Below are positions 34,079 through 44,217 of a DNA stretch of 64,000 bases, in pieces (positions within the stretch are counted from its first letter, which is position 1; the number at the start of each line of letters is the position of its first letter). A program made the translations under genes and the position numbers. Under the pieces are notes generated by a model. It saw only the letters and a program-made list of their open reading frames with translations. It made no database searches and had not been told where the DNA came from. Origin of the DNA: Phocaeicola barnesiae DSM 18169 = JCM 13652 (GTDB lineage: Bacteria > Bacteroidota > Bacteroidia > Bacteroidales > Bacteroidaceae); the NCBI RefSeq assembly GCF_000374585.1, contig NZ_KB894643.1, positions 398,773 to 462,772 of the forward strand, given 5' to 3'.

Positions 34079-35749
34079 ATGATGTACAGAAAAATACTTT
34101 GCTGGCTGATAGGAATAACGATTTTTCTTCCTTTGGCAGCACAACCCAAATATGAAATCCGGGCATCGTGGGTCACTACTTTGGGAGGAATGGACTGGCC
34201 CCGACATAAAGCCAACTCCCCGGAAGGCATCAAACGGCAGAAGGAAGAGCTCTGCCAACTGCTGGATCAGCTCAAAGAAGCCAATTTCAATACCGTTTTA
34301 TTCCAGACACGTCTGCGCGGGGATGTCATTTATCCTTCCGCATACGAACCTTTTGCCGAATCCATTACCGGATTTACCGGAAGGGTACCGGCTTATGACC
34401 CGTTGGCTTTTGCCGTAGAAGAATGTCATAAGCGGGGAATGGAAATCCATGCCTGGTTCGTGTCCATCCCCATCGGAAATGACAGGCAGATGCGGCTGCA
34501 CGGGAAGAATGCCGTAGCCAAAAAGCATCCTTCCTTTTGCAAACACATCAACTCTTCCTGGTATCTGGATCCGGGAAACCCCGAAACCGCCAATTACCTG
34601 GCAGGAATCGTACGCGAAATCGTCACCAATTACGACATCGACGGAATTCATTTCGACTACATCCGTTACCCGGACCAGGCCATGAAATTTCCGGATCAGG
34701 ACACCTACCGGAAATACGGTAATAAACAACCTATTAAGGACTGGCGGAGGGACAACATCACCCGAATCGTCAAGACCTGCTACCAAACCGTCAAATCACT
34801 GAAACCGTGGGTAAAAGTCAGCAGTTCCCCTATAGGTAAATACAACGATACCCAACGATATACCTCAAAAGGATGGAACGCATACGCCATTGTCTGCCAG
34901 GATGCACAGCGATGGTTGAAAGAAGGCATTCATGACGCCCTGTTTCCGATGATGTATTTCCAGGGAAACAATTTCTATCCGTTCGCCCTCGACTGGCTGG
35001 AAAACAAGAATAACCGATGGGTCGTACCCGGTCTGGGAATCTATTTCCTCCATCCGGACGAACAGGACTGGAAACTGGACGAGATAGTCCGGCAGCTTTA
35101 TTTCATCCGCAATGTCAAACTGGACGGACAGGCTTATTTCCGGAACCATTTTTTACTGGACAATACAAAAGGCCTGCTGGACGAACTGAAAGAACGGTTC
35201 TACCTGTATCCGGCTGTTGTCCCCGCCATGACCTGGCAAGACAGCATCCCGCCTTCTACTCCAACTCACCCATCGTTCCAGATAGACGGAAAATCACTCC
35301 ATTTGGGTTGGACAGCATCGGAGGACAATGACAAACGCACGTATGTAACCTACCGTATCTATGCATCCAACCAATACCCCGTTGATATCCAGAAAGCCGA
35401 GAACCTGGTGGCTAACGGAGTCCGGAAGACCGAATTTCTTTTCCAGCCGGAAGTACCGTGGCACCAGCGGGCCTATTGGGCAGTTACCGCTGTTGACCGT
35501 TACGGCAATGAAAGTGAAGCATTGGAATTAAACCAGCCTAAGCTCGTAGATTTTCTGCTCATCAACGATGAACTCCCTGAAATTCCCGAAGGGTGCACCT
35601 TAATCATATCAGATGCCACCGGACAGGAAGTACTGCGGACTACACAGCCGGCACCCGATTGGAAAGATTCACTCAAAAAAGGTTTTTACCGGTTGACCCT
35701 CCTCCGTCCAAACGGCAGCAGCGAACTGATAGGTACCCTGGTACAATGA
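34079..35749 (+). CDS. GHL10 (DUF187) family glycosyl hydrolase, secreted
   Basis: This 556-residue protein has a signal peptide (about 1-22, PLAAQ) and a GHL10-type TIM barrel (about 25-370: EIRASWVTTLGGMDWP, NFNTVLFQTRLRGD, GMEIHAWF, YDIDGIHFDYIRYP, VKVSSSPIG, DALFPMMYFQ). A fibronectin III-like domain follows (about 395-480). The E. coli member DigH cleaves denuded peptidoglycan strands, so a cell-wall role is plausible; the Asp and Glu residues on the barrel strands are kept, but activity is inferred. Two start ATGs are adjacent (34079 and 34082). It is a single gene with its own consensus promoter, divergent from cstA. Confidence 0.88.
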   Translation: MMYRKILCWLIGITIFLPLAAQPKYEIRASWVTTLGGMDWPRHKANSPEGIKRQKEELCQLLDQLKEANFNTVLFQTRLRGDVIYPSAYEPFAESITGFTGRVPAYDPLAFAVEECHKRGMEIHAWFVSIPIGNDRQMRLHGKNAVAKKHPSFCKHINSSWYLDPGNPETANYLAGIVREIVTNYDIDGIHFDYIRYPDQAMKFPDQDTYRKYGNKQPIKDWRRDNITRIVKTCYQTVKSLKPWVKVSSSPIGKYNDTQRYTSKGWNAYAIVCQDAQRWLKEGIHDALFPMMYFQGNNFYPFALDWLENKNNRWVVPGLGIYFLHPDEQDWKLDEIVRQLYFIRNVKLDGQAYFRNHFLLDNTKGLLDELKERFYLYPAVVPAMTWQDSIPPSTPTHPSFQIDGKSLHLGWTASEDNDKRTYVTYRIYASNQYPVDIQKAENLVANGVRKTEFLFQPEVPWHQRAYWAVTAVDRYGNESEALELNQPKLVDFLLINDELPEIPEGCTLIISDATGQEVLRTTQPAPDWKDSLKKGFYRLTLLRPNGSSELIGTLVQ

Positions 35750-35793
35750 AGCTTTTATTGACAAAAGATGATGGAAATGAATAAAATTATCGC

Positions 35794-35801
35794 TAATTTT
35801 G
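35794..35801 (+). promoter_or_regulatory. -7 element of the purM-prfA unit
   Basis: TAATTTTG fits the Bacteroidetes -7 box, with a TGG 20 bases upstream as a weak -33. The purM start follows 37 bases later. Confidence 0.55.
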
Positions 35802-35838
35802 CATAACAAACAGAAATACATCAAAATCCATTTATATC

Positions 35839-37008
35839 ATGAGTAACCAACGATACATGATGCGTGGCGTTTCAGCATCGAAAGAAGATGTACATAACGC
35901 AATCAAGAACATTGACAAAGGTATTTTCCCGAAAGCATTCTGCAAGATTATCCCGGATATTCTGGGTGGAGACCCGGAATATTGCAACATTATGCATGCA
36001 GACGGTGCCGGAACCAAATCTTCTCTGGCTTACCTGTATTGGAAAGAAACTGGCGACCTCTCTGTATGGAAGGGCATCGCTCAGGATGCACTGATTATGA
36101 ACATCGACGACCTGCTCTGTGTGGGTGCTGTAGACAACATCCTGGTATCATCGACCATCGGACGTAACAAGCTGCTGGTTCCGGGTGAAGTGATTTCTGC
36201 CATCATCAACGGTACAGACGAACTGTTGGCCGAACTCCGCGAAATGGGTGTAGGAGTCTATGCTACCGGAGGCGAAACTGCCGATGTAGGCGACCTGGTA
36301 CGTACCATTATCGTAGACAGTACCGTGACTTGCCGTATGAAACGTTCGGATGTAATCGACAATGCCAACATCCGTCCGGGTGACGTCATCGTCGGATTGG
36401 CTTCTTACGGTCAGGCTACTTATGAAAAAGAATATAACGGCGGTATGGGAAGCAACGGTCTGACCAGTGCCCGTCACGACGTGTTCGCCAAATACCTGGC
36501 CGAAAAATATCCGGAAAGCTACGATAAGGCTGTACCTGAAGAACTGGTATACAGCGGTCAGCTGAAGCTGACTGACGCCGTAGAAGGCTCTCCGCTGGAT
36601 GCCGGTAAGCTGGTGCTCTCTCCTACCCGTACCTATGCGCCGGTTGTCAAGAAACTGCTGGATGCCCTGCGCCCACAGATTCACGGTATGGTTCACTGCT
36701 CAGGAGGTGCACAGACGAAAGTACTGCACTTCGTAGGCGATAACTGCCGTGTCATCAAGGATAACCTCTTCCCGGTTCCTCCTTTGTTTCGCACCATCAA
36801 GGAACAGAGCGGTACCGACTGGGACGAAATGTACAAGGTATTCAACATGGGACACCGTCTGGAAGTCTACCTGTCACCGGAACATGCAGAACAGGTCATC
36901 GAAATCAGCAAATCGTTCAACATCGACGCTCAGATTATCGGACGCATCGAAGAAAGCGACCACAAGGAACTGATTATCCGCAGCGAGTTCGGAGAATTCA
37001 GCTATTAA
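35839..37008 (+). CDS. purM: phosphoribosylformylglycinamidine cyclo-ligase (AIR synthetase)
   Basis: This 389-residue PurM-type enzyme carries out ATP-dependent ring closure of formylglycinamidine ribonucleotide to AIR in purine synthesis, in the cytoplasm. Visible motifs are HADGAGTKSSLAYLYW (phosphate-binding region), DALIMNIDDLLCVGA and GGETADVGDLV. The central IVGLASYGQATYEKEYNGGMGSN region and the C-terminal NMGHRLEVYL are also present. The protein is the longer Bacteroidetes form, compared with about 345 residues in E. coli. prfA starts 13 bases after the stop, indicating co-transcription of purine synthesis with translation termination. Confidence 0.95.
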   Translation: MSNQRYMMRGVSASKEDVHNAIKNIDKGIFPKAFCKIIPDILGGDPEYCNIMHADGAGTKSSLAYLYWKETGDLSVWKGIAQDALIMNIDDLLCVGAVDNILVSSTIGRNKLLVPGEVISAIINGTDELLAELREMGVGVYATGGETADVGDLVRTIIVDSTVTCRMKRSDVIDNANIRPGDVIVGLASYGQATYEKEYNGGMGSNGLTSARHDVFAKYLAEKYPESYDKAVPEELVYSGQLKLTDAVEGSPLDAGKLVLSPTRTYAPVVKKLLDALRPQIHGMVHCSGGAQTKVLHFVGDNCRVIKDNLFPVPPLFRTIKEQSGTDWDEMYKVFNMGHRLEVYLSPEHAEQVIEISKSFNIDAQIIGRIEESDHKELIIRSEFGEFSY

Positions 37009-37021
37009 TCGGAATATATCA

Positions 37022-38131
37022 ATGGCAGAAAACAATACCATTTTAGAAAAACTGGAAGGACTGGTATCACGCTTCGAGGAAGTATCTACCCTGATTACGG
37101 ACCCGAACGTGATAGCCGACCAGAAACGATATGTCAAACTGACGAAGGAATACAAGGAACTGGGCGACATCATGGCCGCCCGGAAGGAATACCTGCAATG
37201 CCTCAACGGACTGGAGGAAGCCAAAATGATGATGGCCGAGAACGATCCGGAAATGAAGGAAATGGCCCGCGAAGAAGCTGCTGCCTGCGAGGCACGCATA
37301 CCCGAACTGGAAGAAGAAATCAAGCTGTTGCTGGTTCCTGCCGACCCGCAGGACGACCGGAACGCCATTCTGGAAATCCGTGGCGGTACGGGAGGTGACG
37401 AAGCTGCCATCTTTGCCGGCGACCTGTTCCGTATGTATTCCAAATACTGCGAATCGAAAGGCTGGAAACTGGAGGTATCGAGTGCCAATGAAGGAGCCGC
37501 AGGAGGTTTCAAGGAAATCATCTGTTCCGTTACCGGAGACAAGGTATACGGAACCTTGAAATACGAATCGGGAGTCCACCGGGTACAACGGGTACCTGCC
37601 ACTGAAACCCAAGGACGCGTACATACTTCGGCAGCATCCGTAGCGGTATTGCCCGAAGCGGAACCGTTCGATGTGGAAATCAATGAAGGTGAAATCAAAT
37701 GGGATACCTTCCGAAGCGGCGGTGCCGGAGGCCAGAACGTGAACAAAGTGGAATCGGGAGTCCGCCTGCGTTACAACTGGAAAAACCCGAATACCGGTAT
37801 CGTGGAAGAAATCCTTATCGAATGTACCGAGACCCGTGACCAGCCGAAGAACAAGGAACGCGCCCTCAGCCGTCTGCGTACTTTCATCTACGACAAGGAA
37901 CACCAGAAGTACATTGACGATATCGCTTCCAAGCGCAAGACCATGGTCAGCACGGGTGACCGTTCGGCCAAAATCCGTACATACAATTATCCGCAGGGAC
38001 GTATCACCGACCACCGCATCAATTATACCATTTATAATCTGGCGGCTTTCATGGACGGAGACATCCAGGACTGCATCGACCACCTGACCGTTGCAGAAAA
38101 CGCGGAACGCCTGAAAGAAAGTGAATTATAA
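37022..38131 (+). CDS. prfA: peptide chain release factor 1
   Basis: This 369-residue class I release factor recognises UAA and UAG and triggers peptidyl-tRNA hydrolysis. It has the GGQ hydrolysis motif in RSGGAGGQNVNKVESG (about residue 237) and the PxT codon-recognition motif as PAT in RVPATETQGRVH (about 192). RF1 rather than RF2 is supported by the PxT type. It is translationally close to purM (13-base gap). It has a normal length. Confidence 0.96.
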   Translation: MAENNTILEKLEGLVSRFEEVSTLITDPNVIADQKRYVKLTKEYKELGDIMAARKEYLQCLNGLEEAKMMMAENDPEMKEMAREEAAACEARIPELEEEIKLLLVPADPQDDRNAILEIRGGTGGDEAAIFAGDLFRMYSKYCESKGWKLEVSSANEGAAGGFKEIICSVTGDKVYGTLKYESGVHRVQRVPATETQGRVHTSAASVAVLPEAEPFDVEINEGEIKWDTFRSGGAGGQNVNKVESGVRLRYNWKNPNTGIVEEILIECTETRDQPKNKERALSRLRTFIYDKEHQKYIDDIASKRKTMVSTGDRSAKIRTYNYPQGRITDHRINYTIYNLAAFMDGDIQDCIDHLTVAENAERLKESEL

Positions 38132-38214
38132 CAACTGTCGACAGATTGCACAAAAAGGGATAATTTCACCAACTTAAAAACCGAAGAACTCAAGAACTTA
38201 AACGTTTAGGGATT

Positions 38215-39039
38215 ATGAACAAACAAACATTATTCGAAAACATCAAGAAGAAACAGTCTTTCCTGTGTGTAGGACTGGATACGGATATCAAAAAGATTCC
38301 GGAACACCTGCTGAAAGAAGAAGACCCGATTTTCGCCTTCAACAAAGCGATTATCGATGCAACAGCTCCCTACTGTATCGCCTATAAACCGAATCTGGCT
38401 TTCTATGAAAGCATGGGCGTAAAAGGATGGATTTCTTTTGAAAAGACTATCCAATACCTGAATGAAAATTATCCGGACCAATTCATTATAGCTGATGCCA
38501 AACGTGGTGATATCGGTAATACATCGGCTATGTATGCCCGTACTTTCTTCGAAGAAATCAACCTGGATGCGGTTACGGTAGCACCTTACATGGGTGAAGA
38601 CAGTGTAACACCTTTCCTGACTTACGAAGGCAAATGGGTAATTCTGCTGGCACTGACTTCCAACAAGGGCTCACACGATTTCCAGCTTACTACCGATACA
38701 GAAGGCGAGCGCCTGTTTGAAAAAGTATTGCGCAAATCACAGGAATGGGGCAACGACCAGAACATGATGTACGTAGTAGGTGCCACCCAAGGACGCATGT
38801 TCGAGGATATCCGTAAAATCGTTCCGAATCATTTCCTGCTGGTTCCGGGTATCGGCGCACAAGGAGGCTCTCTGGAAGAAGTCTGCAAATATGGTATGAA
38901 TAAGGAATGTGGCCTGATAGTCAACTCCAGCCGTGCCATCATCTATGCAGACAAGACAGAAAACTTCGCTACCGTTGCCGGGCAGGAAGCTCAGAAAGTA
39001 CAGCAGCAAATGGCCGAACAGTTGAAAGCTATCTTATAA
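38215..39039 (+). CDS. pyrF: orotidine 5'-phosphate decarboxylase
   Basis: This 274-residue enzyme decarboxylates OMP to UMP in pyrimidine synthesis. It belongs to the longer (type 2) PyrF group with [14 protein letters not shown] at the N-terminus, the catalytic D-x-K-x-x-D in [13 protein letters not shown] (about 96) and VPGIGAQGG near the end. It follows prfA by 83 bases and is closed by a large terminator, so it is probably the last gene of a purM-prfA-pyrF transcript. Confidence 0.96.
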   Translation: MNKQTLFENIKKKQSFLCVGLDTDIKKIPEHLLKEEDPIFAFNKAIIDATAPYCIAYKPNLAFYESMGVKGWISFEKTIQYLNENYPDQFIIADAKRGDIGNTSAMYARTFFEEINLDAVTVAPYMGEDSVTPFLTYEGKWVILLALTSNKGSHDFQLTTDTEGERLFEKVLRKSQEWGNDQNMMYVVGATQGRMFEDIRKIVPNHFLLVPGIGAQGGSLEEVCKYGMNKECGLIVNSSRAIIYADKTENFATVAGQEAQKVQQQMAEQLKAIL

Positions 39040-39078
39040 AAAATCTGTCCTGACCGGTTGGTCATGACTTCATCATAC

Positions 39079-39143
39079 GCCCGAAGAAAGTCTGTTCTTT
39101 CCTTATATACCCTTAAGGAAAAGACGGACTTCTTCGGGCTTTT
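39079..39143 (+). terminator. terminator of pyrF
   Basis: A long imperfect stem (GCCCGAAGAAAGTC... with ...GACTTCTTCGGGC) of about 25 pairs with a bulge is followed by TTTT. The rest of the 39040-39357 gap is the A-rich leader of lpxD, with a poly-A run at 39253-39261. Confidence 0.85.
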
Positions 39144-39357
39144 CTATCCAATATTCAATCTGTTTTGTCCTGATTCTCTGAAAAAATGGGATAAAAATGC
39201 CCTTTTCAGCAAAACAGCCTACAAATATTTTACTATTTGTTCTGTTATCTAAAAAAAAAAACCGTAATTTGCATAATTGATAGGATTGAATAAAGATAAT
39301 CCTCCTATCCACCAAGGAAACAAAGAACTGAAAAAAAGAAGAATTAAAATTGTAAAT

Positions 39358-40398
39358 ATGGAGTTCTCAGCGAAACAAATTGCAGAATACGTCCAAGGAA
39401 CTATTGTAGGAGATGAAAACGCTACCGTACATACCTTCGCTAAAATCGAAGAGGGTATTCCCGGTGCACTTTCATTTCTCTCAAATCCCAAATACATACA
39501 TTATATATATACTACCCAATCTTCCATCGTACTGGTAAATAAGGATTTCGAACCGGAACAGGAAGTGAGTGCAACACTCATCAAGGTAGAAAATGCCTAT
39601 GAAAGTCTGGCCAAACTTATGACACTTTATGAAATGTACCAGCCTAAAAAAGTAGGTATCAGTTCTTTGGCATCCATTGCTGAAACAGCCCAAATAGGAA
39701 AAAATGTCTACATCGGCCCCTACGCCTGCATCGAAGAAGGAGCCGTAATAGGTGACAACTGCTATATCCACCCACATGTTACCGTAGGAGTAAATGTGAA
39801 GGTGGGAGCAAACACTATCCTCTATCCACACGTTACTGTTTATCATGACTGCCGCATCGGAAACAACTGTGTCCTTCATGCGGGAGCCGTCATCGGTGCT
39901 GACGGATTCGGTTTTGCCCCTTCACCCGAAGGATATGAAAAGATACCCCAGATTGGCATCACTATCCTGGAAGACAATGTGGAAGTGGGAGCCAATACCT
40001 GTATTGACCGCGCAACCATGGGAGCAACAATCATCCATAAAGGCGTAAAACTGGACAATCTGGTTCAATTGGCACATAACGTAGAAGTAGGTAGCCATAC
40101 CGTAATGGCTTCACAAGGAGGTGTAGCCGGTTCTGCCAAAATCGGTGAATGGTGTATGTTCGGTGGACAAGTAGGCGTAGCCGGACACATCAAAGTCGGC
40201 GACCATGTAACTGTAGGGGCTCAGTCTGGTATCCCAGGCAACGTAAAATCGAATACAACCCTCATGGGATATCCAGCCATCGACCCGAAACAATTTGCCC
40301 GCTCAGCCGCTATCTATAAGAAATTACCGGATATGTACGCTGAACTTGGACGCCTGCAGAAAGAAATTGAAGAATTAAAAAAACAACTTAACGCATAA
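39358..40398 (+). CDS. lpxD: UDP-3-O-acylglucosamine N-acyltransferase
   Basis: This 346-residue LpxD adds the second hydroxyacyl chain to UDP-3-O-acylglucosamine in lipid A synthesis. An N-terminal uridine-binding domain ([14 protein letters not shown]) leads to a left-handed parallel beta-helix of hexapeptide repeats from about 105 ([15 protein letters not shown] ...). The catalytic His is in [10 protein letters not shown] (about 240). A C-terminal coiled helix ([16 protein letters not shown]) follows. The start is the ATG at 39358; 27 in-frame codons upstream look like untranslated leader. lpxC-fabZ follows after 5 bases. Confidence 0.95.
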   Translation: MEFSAKQIAEYVQGTIVGDENATVHTFAKIEEGIPGALSFLSNPKYIHYIYTTQSSIVLVNKDFEPEQEVSATLIKVENAYESLAKLMTLYEMYQPKKVGISSLASIAETAQIGKNVYIGPYACIEEGAVIGDNCYIHPHVTVGVNVKVGANTILYPHVTVYHDCRIGNNCVLHAGAVIGADGFGFAPSPEGYEKIPQIGITILEDNVEVGANTCIDRATMGATIIHKGVKLDNLVQLAHNVEVGSHTVMASQGGVAGSAKIGEWCMFGGQVGVAGHIKVGDHVTVGAQSGIPGNVKSNTTLMGYPAIDPKQFARSAAIYKKLPDMYAELGRLQKEIEELKKQLNA

Positions 40399-40403
40399 AA
40401 CCC

Positions 40404-41789
40404 ATGTTGAAACAACAGACCTTAAAAGGCAGCTTTTCATTGAACGGAAAAGGACTCCATACAGGAGTCAAACTGACCGTTACATTCAATCCTGCCCCAG
40501 AGCATCACGGGTATAAGATACAGCGCATTGATTTGGACGACCAGCCTATCATCGACGCTGTAGCAGAAAATGTAGTTGACACAACCCGAGGAACCGTTCT
40601 TGCCAAGAACGGAGTAAAAGTTAGCACAGTAGAACATGCACTTGCGGCACTTTATGCTGCGGGCATCGACAACTGCCTCATCCAGGTAAACGGACCTGAA
40701 TTTCCGATTCTAGACGGTAGTGCCAAAGCATATGTAGAATGCATCAAGCGTGTAGGCATTGCGGACCAGGCTGCTCCGAAAGATTACTACATCATCAAAT
40801 CCAAAATAGAATTCCGGGATGAGACTACGGGATCTTCCATCATTGTTTTACCGGATGAACAATTCAGCATCAATACACTGATTTCATACGATTCCAGCAT
40901 TTTGAACAATCAATATGCTACTTTGGAGAATATGGAACAGTTCCCTACCGAAATCGCTTCTGCACGTACATTCGTATTCGTCCGCGAAATAGAACCGTTA
41001 TTGAATGCTGGACTGATAAAAGGAGGTGACTTGGACAACGCTATTGTCATTTATGAAAGACAGATGACTCAGGAAAACTTTGACAAACTGGCAGATGTCA
41101 TGGGAGTTCCTCATATGGATGCAACCCACATAGGTTACATCAACCACATTCCATTAGTATGGCCAAATGAACCAGCTCGCCATAAATTACTGGACATTAT
41201 CGGTGACCTCGCTTTAATAGGTAAACCGATCAAAGGGCGTATCATCGCTACCCGTCCGGGACATACCATCAACAACAAATTTGCCCGCCAGTTACGCAAA
41301 GAAATCCGCCTGCATGAAATCCAGGCACCCATTTATAACTGCAACGAAGAACCGTTGATGGATGTCAACCGTATCCGTGAACTTTTACCTCACCGCTATC
41401 CGTTCCAATTGGTAGATAAGGTCATCGCCATGGGTGCCAACTACATTGTCGGCGTAAAGAACGTTACTTCCAACGAACCTTTCTTCCAGGGACATTTCCC
41501 ACAGGAACCGGTTATGCCTGGTGTCTTGCAGATTGAGGCTATGGCTCAAGTAGGAGGATTGCTGGTATTGAACTCACTGGAAGAACCTGAAAGATATTCC
41601 ACTTATTTCCTGAAAATAGACAATGTGAAGTTCCGCCATAAAGTAGTACCGGGAGATACACTGTTGTTCCGGGTTGAACTGATGGCTCCTATCCGTAGAG
41701 GAATTTCCACCATGAAAGGTTACGTATTCGTAGGCGAAAAGATTGTTTGCGAAGCTGAATTCATGGCACAAATCGTAAAAAATAAATAA
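40404..41789 (+). CDS. lpxC-fabZ: bifunctional LpxC deacetylase / FabZ dehydratase fusion
   Basis: This 461-residue fusion joins UDP-3-O-acyl-GlcNAc deacetylase (about 1-310), the committed step of lipid A synthesis, with 3-hydroxyacyl-ACP dehydratase (about 320-461), the fatty-acid elongation step that competes for the same acyl-ACP. LpxC zinc-site motifs are STVEHALAALYAAG, KLLDIIGDL and RPGHTINNKFA. The FabZ part has LLPHRYPFQLVDKV with the catalytic His and GHFPQEPVMPGVLQIEAMAQ with the catalytic Glu. The fusion is characteristic of Bacteroidetes. It lies between lpxD and lpxA in a tight operon. Confidence 0.95.
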   Translation: MLKQQTLKGSFSLNGKGLHTGVKLTVTFNPAPEHHGYKIQRIDLDDQPIIDAVAENVVDTTRGTVLAKNGVKVSTVEHALAALYAAGIDNCLIQVNGPEFPILDGSAKAYVECIKRVGIADQAAPKDYYIIKSKIEFRDETTGSSIIVLPDEQFSINTLISYDSSILNNQYATLENMEQFPTEIASARTFVFVREIEPLLNAGLIKGGDLDNAIVIYERQMTQENFDKLADVMGVPHMDATHIGYINHIPLVWPNEPARHKLLDIIGDLALIGKPIKGRIIATRPGHTINNKFARQLRKEIRLHEIQAPIYNCNEEPLMDVNRIRELLPHRYPFQLVDKVIAMGANYIVGVKNVTSNEPFFQGHFPQEPVMPGVLQIEAMAQVGGLLVLNSLEEPERYSTYFLKIDNVKFRHKVVPGDTLLFRVELMAPIRRGISTMKGYVFVGEKIVCEAEFMAQIVKNK

Positions 41790-41797
41790 ACAGAAAA

Positions 41798-42565
41798 ATG
41801 ATCAGTCCATTAGCATATATACATCCGGAAGCTATAATCGGCGAAAACGTAGAGGTAGGTCCGTTTGTCTTTATCGACAAAAATGTTGTTATCGGCGACA
41901 ATAACGTGATTATGCCCAATGCAAATATCCTTTACGGCTCTCGTATCGGTAACGGAAACCGTATCTTTCCGGGAGCTGTCATCGGTGCTATTCCTCAGGA
42001 TTTGAAATTCAGAGGAGAAGAAACGACCGCAGAAATAGGAGACAACAATACCATCCGTGAAAACGTAACTATCAACCGGGGAACAGCAGCTAAAGGAAAA
42101 ACGATAGTCGGCAGCAACAACCTGCTGATGGAAGGTGTACATGTAGCTCATGATGCTCTCATCGGAAGCGGATGTATCATCGGTAACTCTACCAAAATGG
42201 CCGGTGAAATCGTTATCGACGACAATGCCATCGTAAGTGCAGCTGTACTGATGCACCAATTCTGCCACGTAGGAAGCTACGTCATGATTCAAGGTGGATG
42301 CCGTTTCAGCAAAGACATTCCTCCTTACATCATTGCCGGTAGAGACCCGATTGCCTACTGTGGTATCAATATTGTAGGGCTCCGCCGTCGTGGATTCACC
42401 AACGAACAGATTGAAAGCATCCATAATGCCTACCGCATCATCTATAACAGTGGTAAGAACGTTACAGAAGCCATCGCACAGATCAAAGAAGAAATGCCGA
42501 TGACACCGGAAATAACATATATCGTATCTTTTGTTGAAAATTCACAACGAGGCATTATCCGTTAA
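41798..42565 (+). CDS. lpxA: UDP-N-acetylglucosamine acyltransferase
   Basis: This 255-residue LpxA catalyses the first step of lipid A synthesis, 3-O-acylation of UDP-GlcNAc. It is a left-handed beta-helix from residue 1 (ISPLAYIHPEAIIGENVEVG). The catalytic His is in LMEGVHVAHDALIG (about 122), followed by the ligand-binding GCRFSKDIPPYIIA. The helical C-terminal domain begins at about 190 (VGLRRRGFTNEQIESI). It starts 8 bases after lpxC-fabZ and is the last lipid A gene of the cluster. Confidence 0.96.
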   Translation: MISPLAYIHPEAIIGENVEVGPFVFIDKNVVIGDNNVIMPNANILYGSRIGNGNRIFPGAVIGAIPQDLKFRGEETTAEIGDNNTIRENVTINRGTAAKGKTIVGSNNLLMEGVHVAHDALIGSGCIIGNSTKMAGEIVIDDNAIVSAAVLMHQFCHVGSYVMIQGGCRFSKDIPPYIIAGRDPIAYCGINIVGLRRRGFTNEQIESIHNAYRIIYNSGKNVTEAIAQIKEEMPMTPEITYIVSFVENSQRGIIR

Positions 42566-42576
42566 ATAAAAAAATA

Positions 42577-42584
42577 TATCTTTG
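42577..42584 (+). promoter_or_regulatory. -7 element before the pRiA4b-like gene
   Basis: TATCTTTG lies 34 bases before the start at 42619 and just after the lpxA stop. No good -33 box is seen; it may be an internal promoter. Confidence 0.45.
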
Positions 42585-42618
42585 CTTCATCAATTGAAAC
42601 AATAAAAAGTAAATTACA

Positions 42619-43173
42619 ATGGTATATAAATTTAGAATCATATCAGATGAAGTCGATGATTTCCTGAGAGAAATCAAAATTGACTCCGAAGCTTCATTCT
42701 ACGATTTGCATGAAGCTATCCTGAAATGTACCGGATATAAAGATGACCAGATGACTTCTTTCTTCATCTGTGATGAGGACTGGGAAAAAGAAACAGAAAT
42801 CACTCTGGAAGACATGGGAAACGGAAGTTCTGAAGAAGATACATATGTAATGAAAGATACCCACCTCAGCGAACTGCTAGAAGACGAAAAGCAGAAACTG
42901 ATTTATGTATTCGACCCGCTGGCTGAACGTGTATTCTTTATTGAACTATCCGAAATCATCACAGGAAAAGAATTACAGAAAGCCACTTGTACACGAAAAG
43001 AAGGTAATCCACCTCAGCAGATTATCGACTTCGATGAACAGATGAATACCAATGCTGCCATCGATCTGGATGAAAACTTCTATGGCGATCAGGATTTCGA
43101 TATGGATGATTTCGATCCCGAAGGCTATGAAGTAGGAGAAGGTGGCAATCCTTACGATGACGAAAGATATTAA
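42619..43173 (+). CDS. pRiA4b ORF-3-like / IS1096 passenger TnpR-like family protein
   Basis: This 184-residue protein matches the pRiA4b ORF-3-like family (PF07929) in its N-terminal two thirds: YKFRIISDEVDDFLREIKID, ASFYDLHEAILKCTGY, SFFICDEDWEKETEI, LIYVFDP. The name derives from plasmid and IS1096 genes, and no biochemical function is established. The last 45 residues are strongly acidic (DLDENFYGDQDFDMDDFDPE), which is unusual for a DNA-binding role. It sits between lpxA and miaA in what looks like one operon, with a possible internal promoter. A link to lipid A or tRNA modification is not shown. Confidence 0.8.
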   Translation: MVYKFRIISDEVDDFLREIKIDSEASFYDLHEAILKCTGYKDDQMTSFFICDEDWEKETEITLEDMGNGSSEEDTYVMKDTHLSELLEDEKQKLIYVFDPLAERVFFIELSEIITGKELQKATCTRKEGNPPQQIIDFDEQMNTNAAIDLDENFYGDQDFDMDDFDPEGYEVGEGGNPYDDERY

Positions 43174-43212
43174 ACAAATATTTAAGCTGAACAGAGACTA
43201 TTATATCCCATA

Positions 43213-44163
43213 ATGGATACAGAGGCAATCATCCGAACCAATCAGGCAGACATGCCTACGCTTATTGTCCTCATTGGCCCTACGGGAGTCGGAAAGACAG
43301 AACTCAGCCTGAAAATTGCTGAAAAATACCACACCCCCATACTTTCTTCCGACTCCCGTCAGCTTTATGCCGATTTGAAAATTGGAACAGCTGCACCTAC
43401 CCCTGACCAACTAGCCCGTGTACCTCACTATTTTGTAGGTACATTGAAACTCACTGACTATTACAGTGCGGCACAATACGAAGCAGAAGTATTGAAGAAA
43501 CTGGAGGAACTATTCCCTACCCATCCGGTAGTTCTGATGACCGGAGGATCCATGATGTATGTAGATGCGGTCTGCAAAGGTATCGATGACATACCTACTG
43601 TAGATAAAGATACACGAGAGCTGATGATGCATCGTTATGAAACAGAAGGATTGGAACAGTTATGTGCAGAACTGAAGCTTCTGGATCCGGAATACTATCA
43701 GCAAGTAGACCTCAAAAATCCGAAGCGCGTAATTCATGCCCTCGAAATCTGTTACATGACAGGCAAGACCTACACATCTTTCCGTACCCGTACTACCAAA
43801 GAACGACCGTTCCATATACTGAAAATCGGGCTCAAAAGAGAACGTGAAGAACTTTATGAACGGATAAACCGACGGGTAGACTTCATGATGGAAGAAGGAC
43901 TGCTGGAAGAAGCACGCAAAGTTTATCCTTACCGCCAACTGAATGCACTGAATACAGTAGGTTACAAAGAGTTATTCAACTATTTCGATGGAGAATGGGA
44001 CTTGGCTTTTGCCATTGAGAAAATCAAGCAGAATTCCCGAATCTACTCGCGGAAACAGATGACTTGGTTCAAACGGGATACAGACATTACCTGGTTCCAT
44101 CCGGACCAACATGACGAAATACTGGATTTTATAGAAAGACAGTTATCCCATCGGATACAATAA
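43213..44163 (+). CDS. miaA: tRNA dimethylallyltransferase
   Basis: This 316-residue MiaA transfers a dimethylallyl group to A37 of tRNAs reading U-starting codons. It has the P-loop GPTGVGKTE (residues 22-30), the [14 protein letters not shown] region, YFVGTLKL, the catalytic DVDAVCKG-like segment ([11 protein letters not shown]) and [12 protein letters not shown] with [15 protein letters not shown] near the end. The start at 43213 fits the 39-base spacing; a second ATG at residue 14 is possible. It is the last gene of the cluster and its stop codon overlaps the stem of the terminator. Confidence 0.95.
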   Translation: MDTEAIIRTNQADMPTLIVLIGPTGVGKTELSLKIAEKYHTPILSSDSRQLYADLKIGTAAPTPDQLARVPHYFVGTLKLTDYYSAAQYEAEVLKKLEELFPTHPVVLMTGGSMMYVDAVCKGIDDIPTVDKDTRELMMHRYETEGLEQLCAELKLLDPEYYQQVDLKNPKRVIHALEICYMTGKTYTSFRTRTTKERPFHILKIGLKREREELYERINRRVDFMMEEGLLEEARKVYPYRQLNALNTVGYKELFNYFDGEWDLAFAIEKIKQNSRIYSRKQMTWFKRDTDITWFHPDQHDEILDFIERQLSHRIQ

Positions 44164-44202
44164 AGGCGACAGACATAATACAGACTGCCGCCTTTGTTTT
44201 TT
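44162..44202 (+). terminator. terminator of miaA
   Basis: AAAGGCG(A)CAG pairs with CTG(C)CGCCTTT and is followed by GTTTTTT. The first stem bases are part of the miaA stop codon. It lies between two convergent genes. Confidence 0.82.
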
Positions 44203-44217
44203 ACCTTCAACCGATAT

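Noticed and set aside
36874..38083. Long minus-strand frames (290 and 338 codons) opposite purM and prfA
   Set aside because: The plus-strand proteins carry unmistakable PurM and RF1 motifs across the whole span; the reverse frames show nothing recognisable.
39058..39252. 64-codon plus-strand frame after pyrF
   Set aside because: It runs through the pyrF terminator hairpin and has no homology-like features.
42619..43173. Mobile element based on the IS1096 passenger name
   Set aside because: No transposase, inverted repeats or target duplication; the gene is embedded in a core operon.
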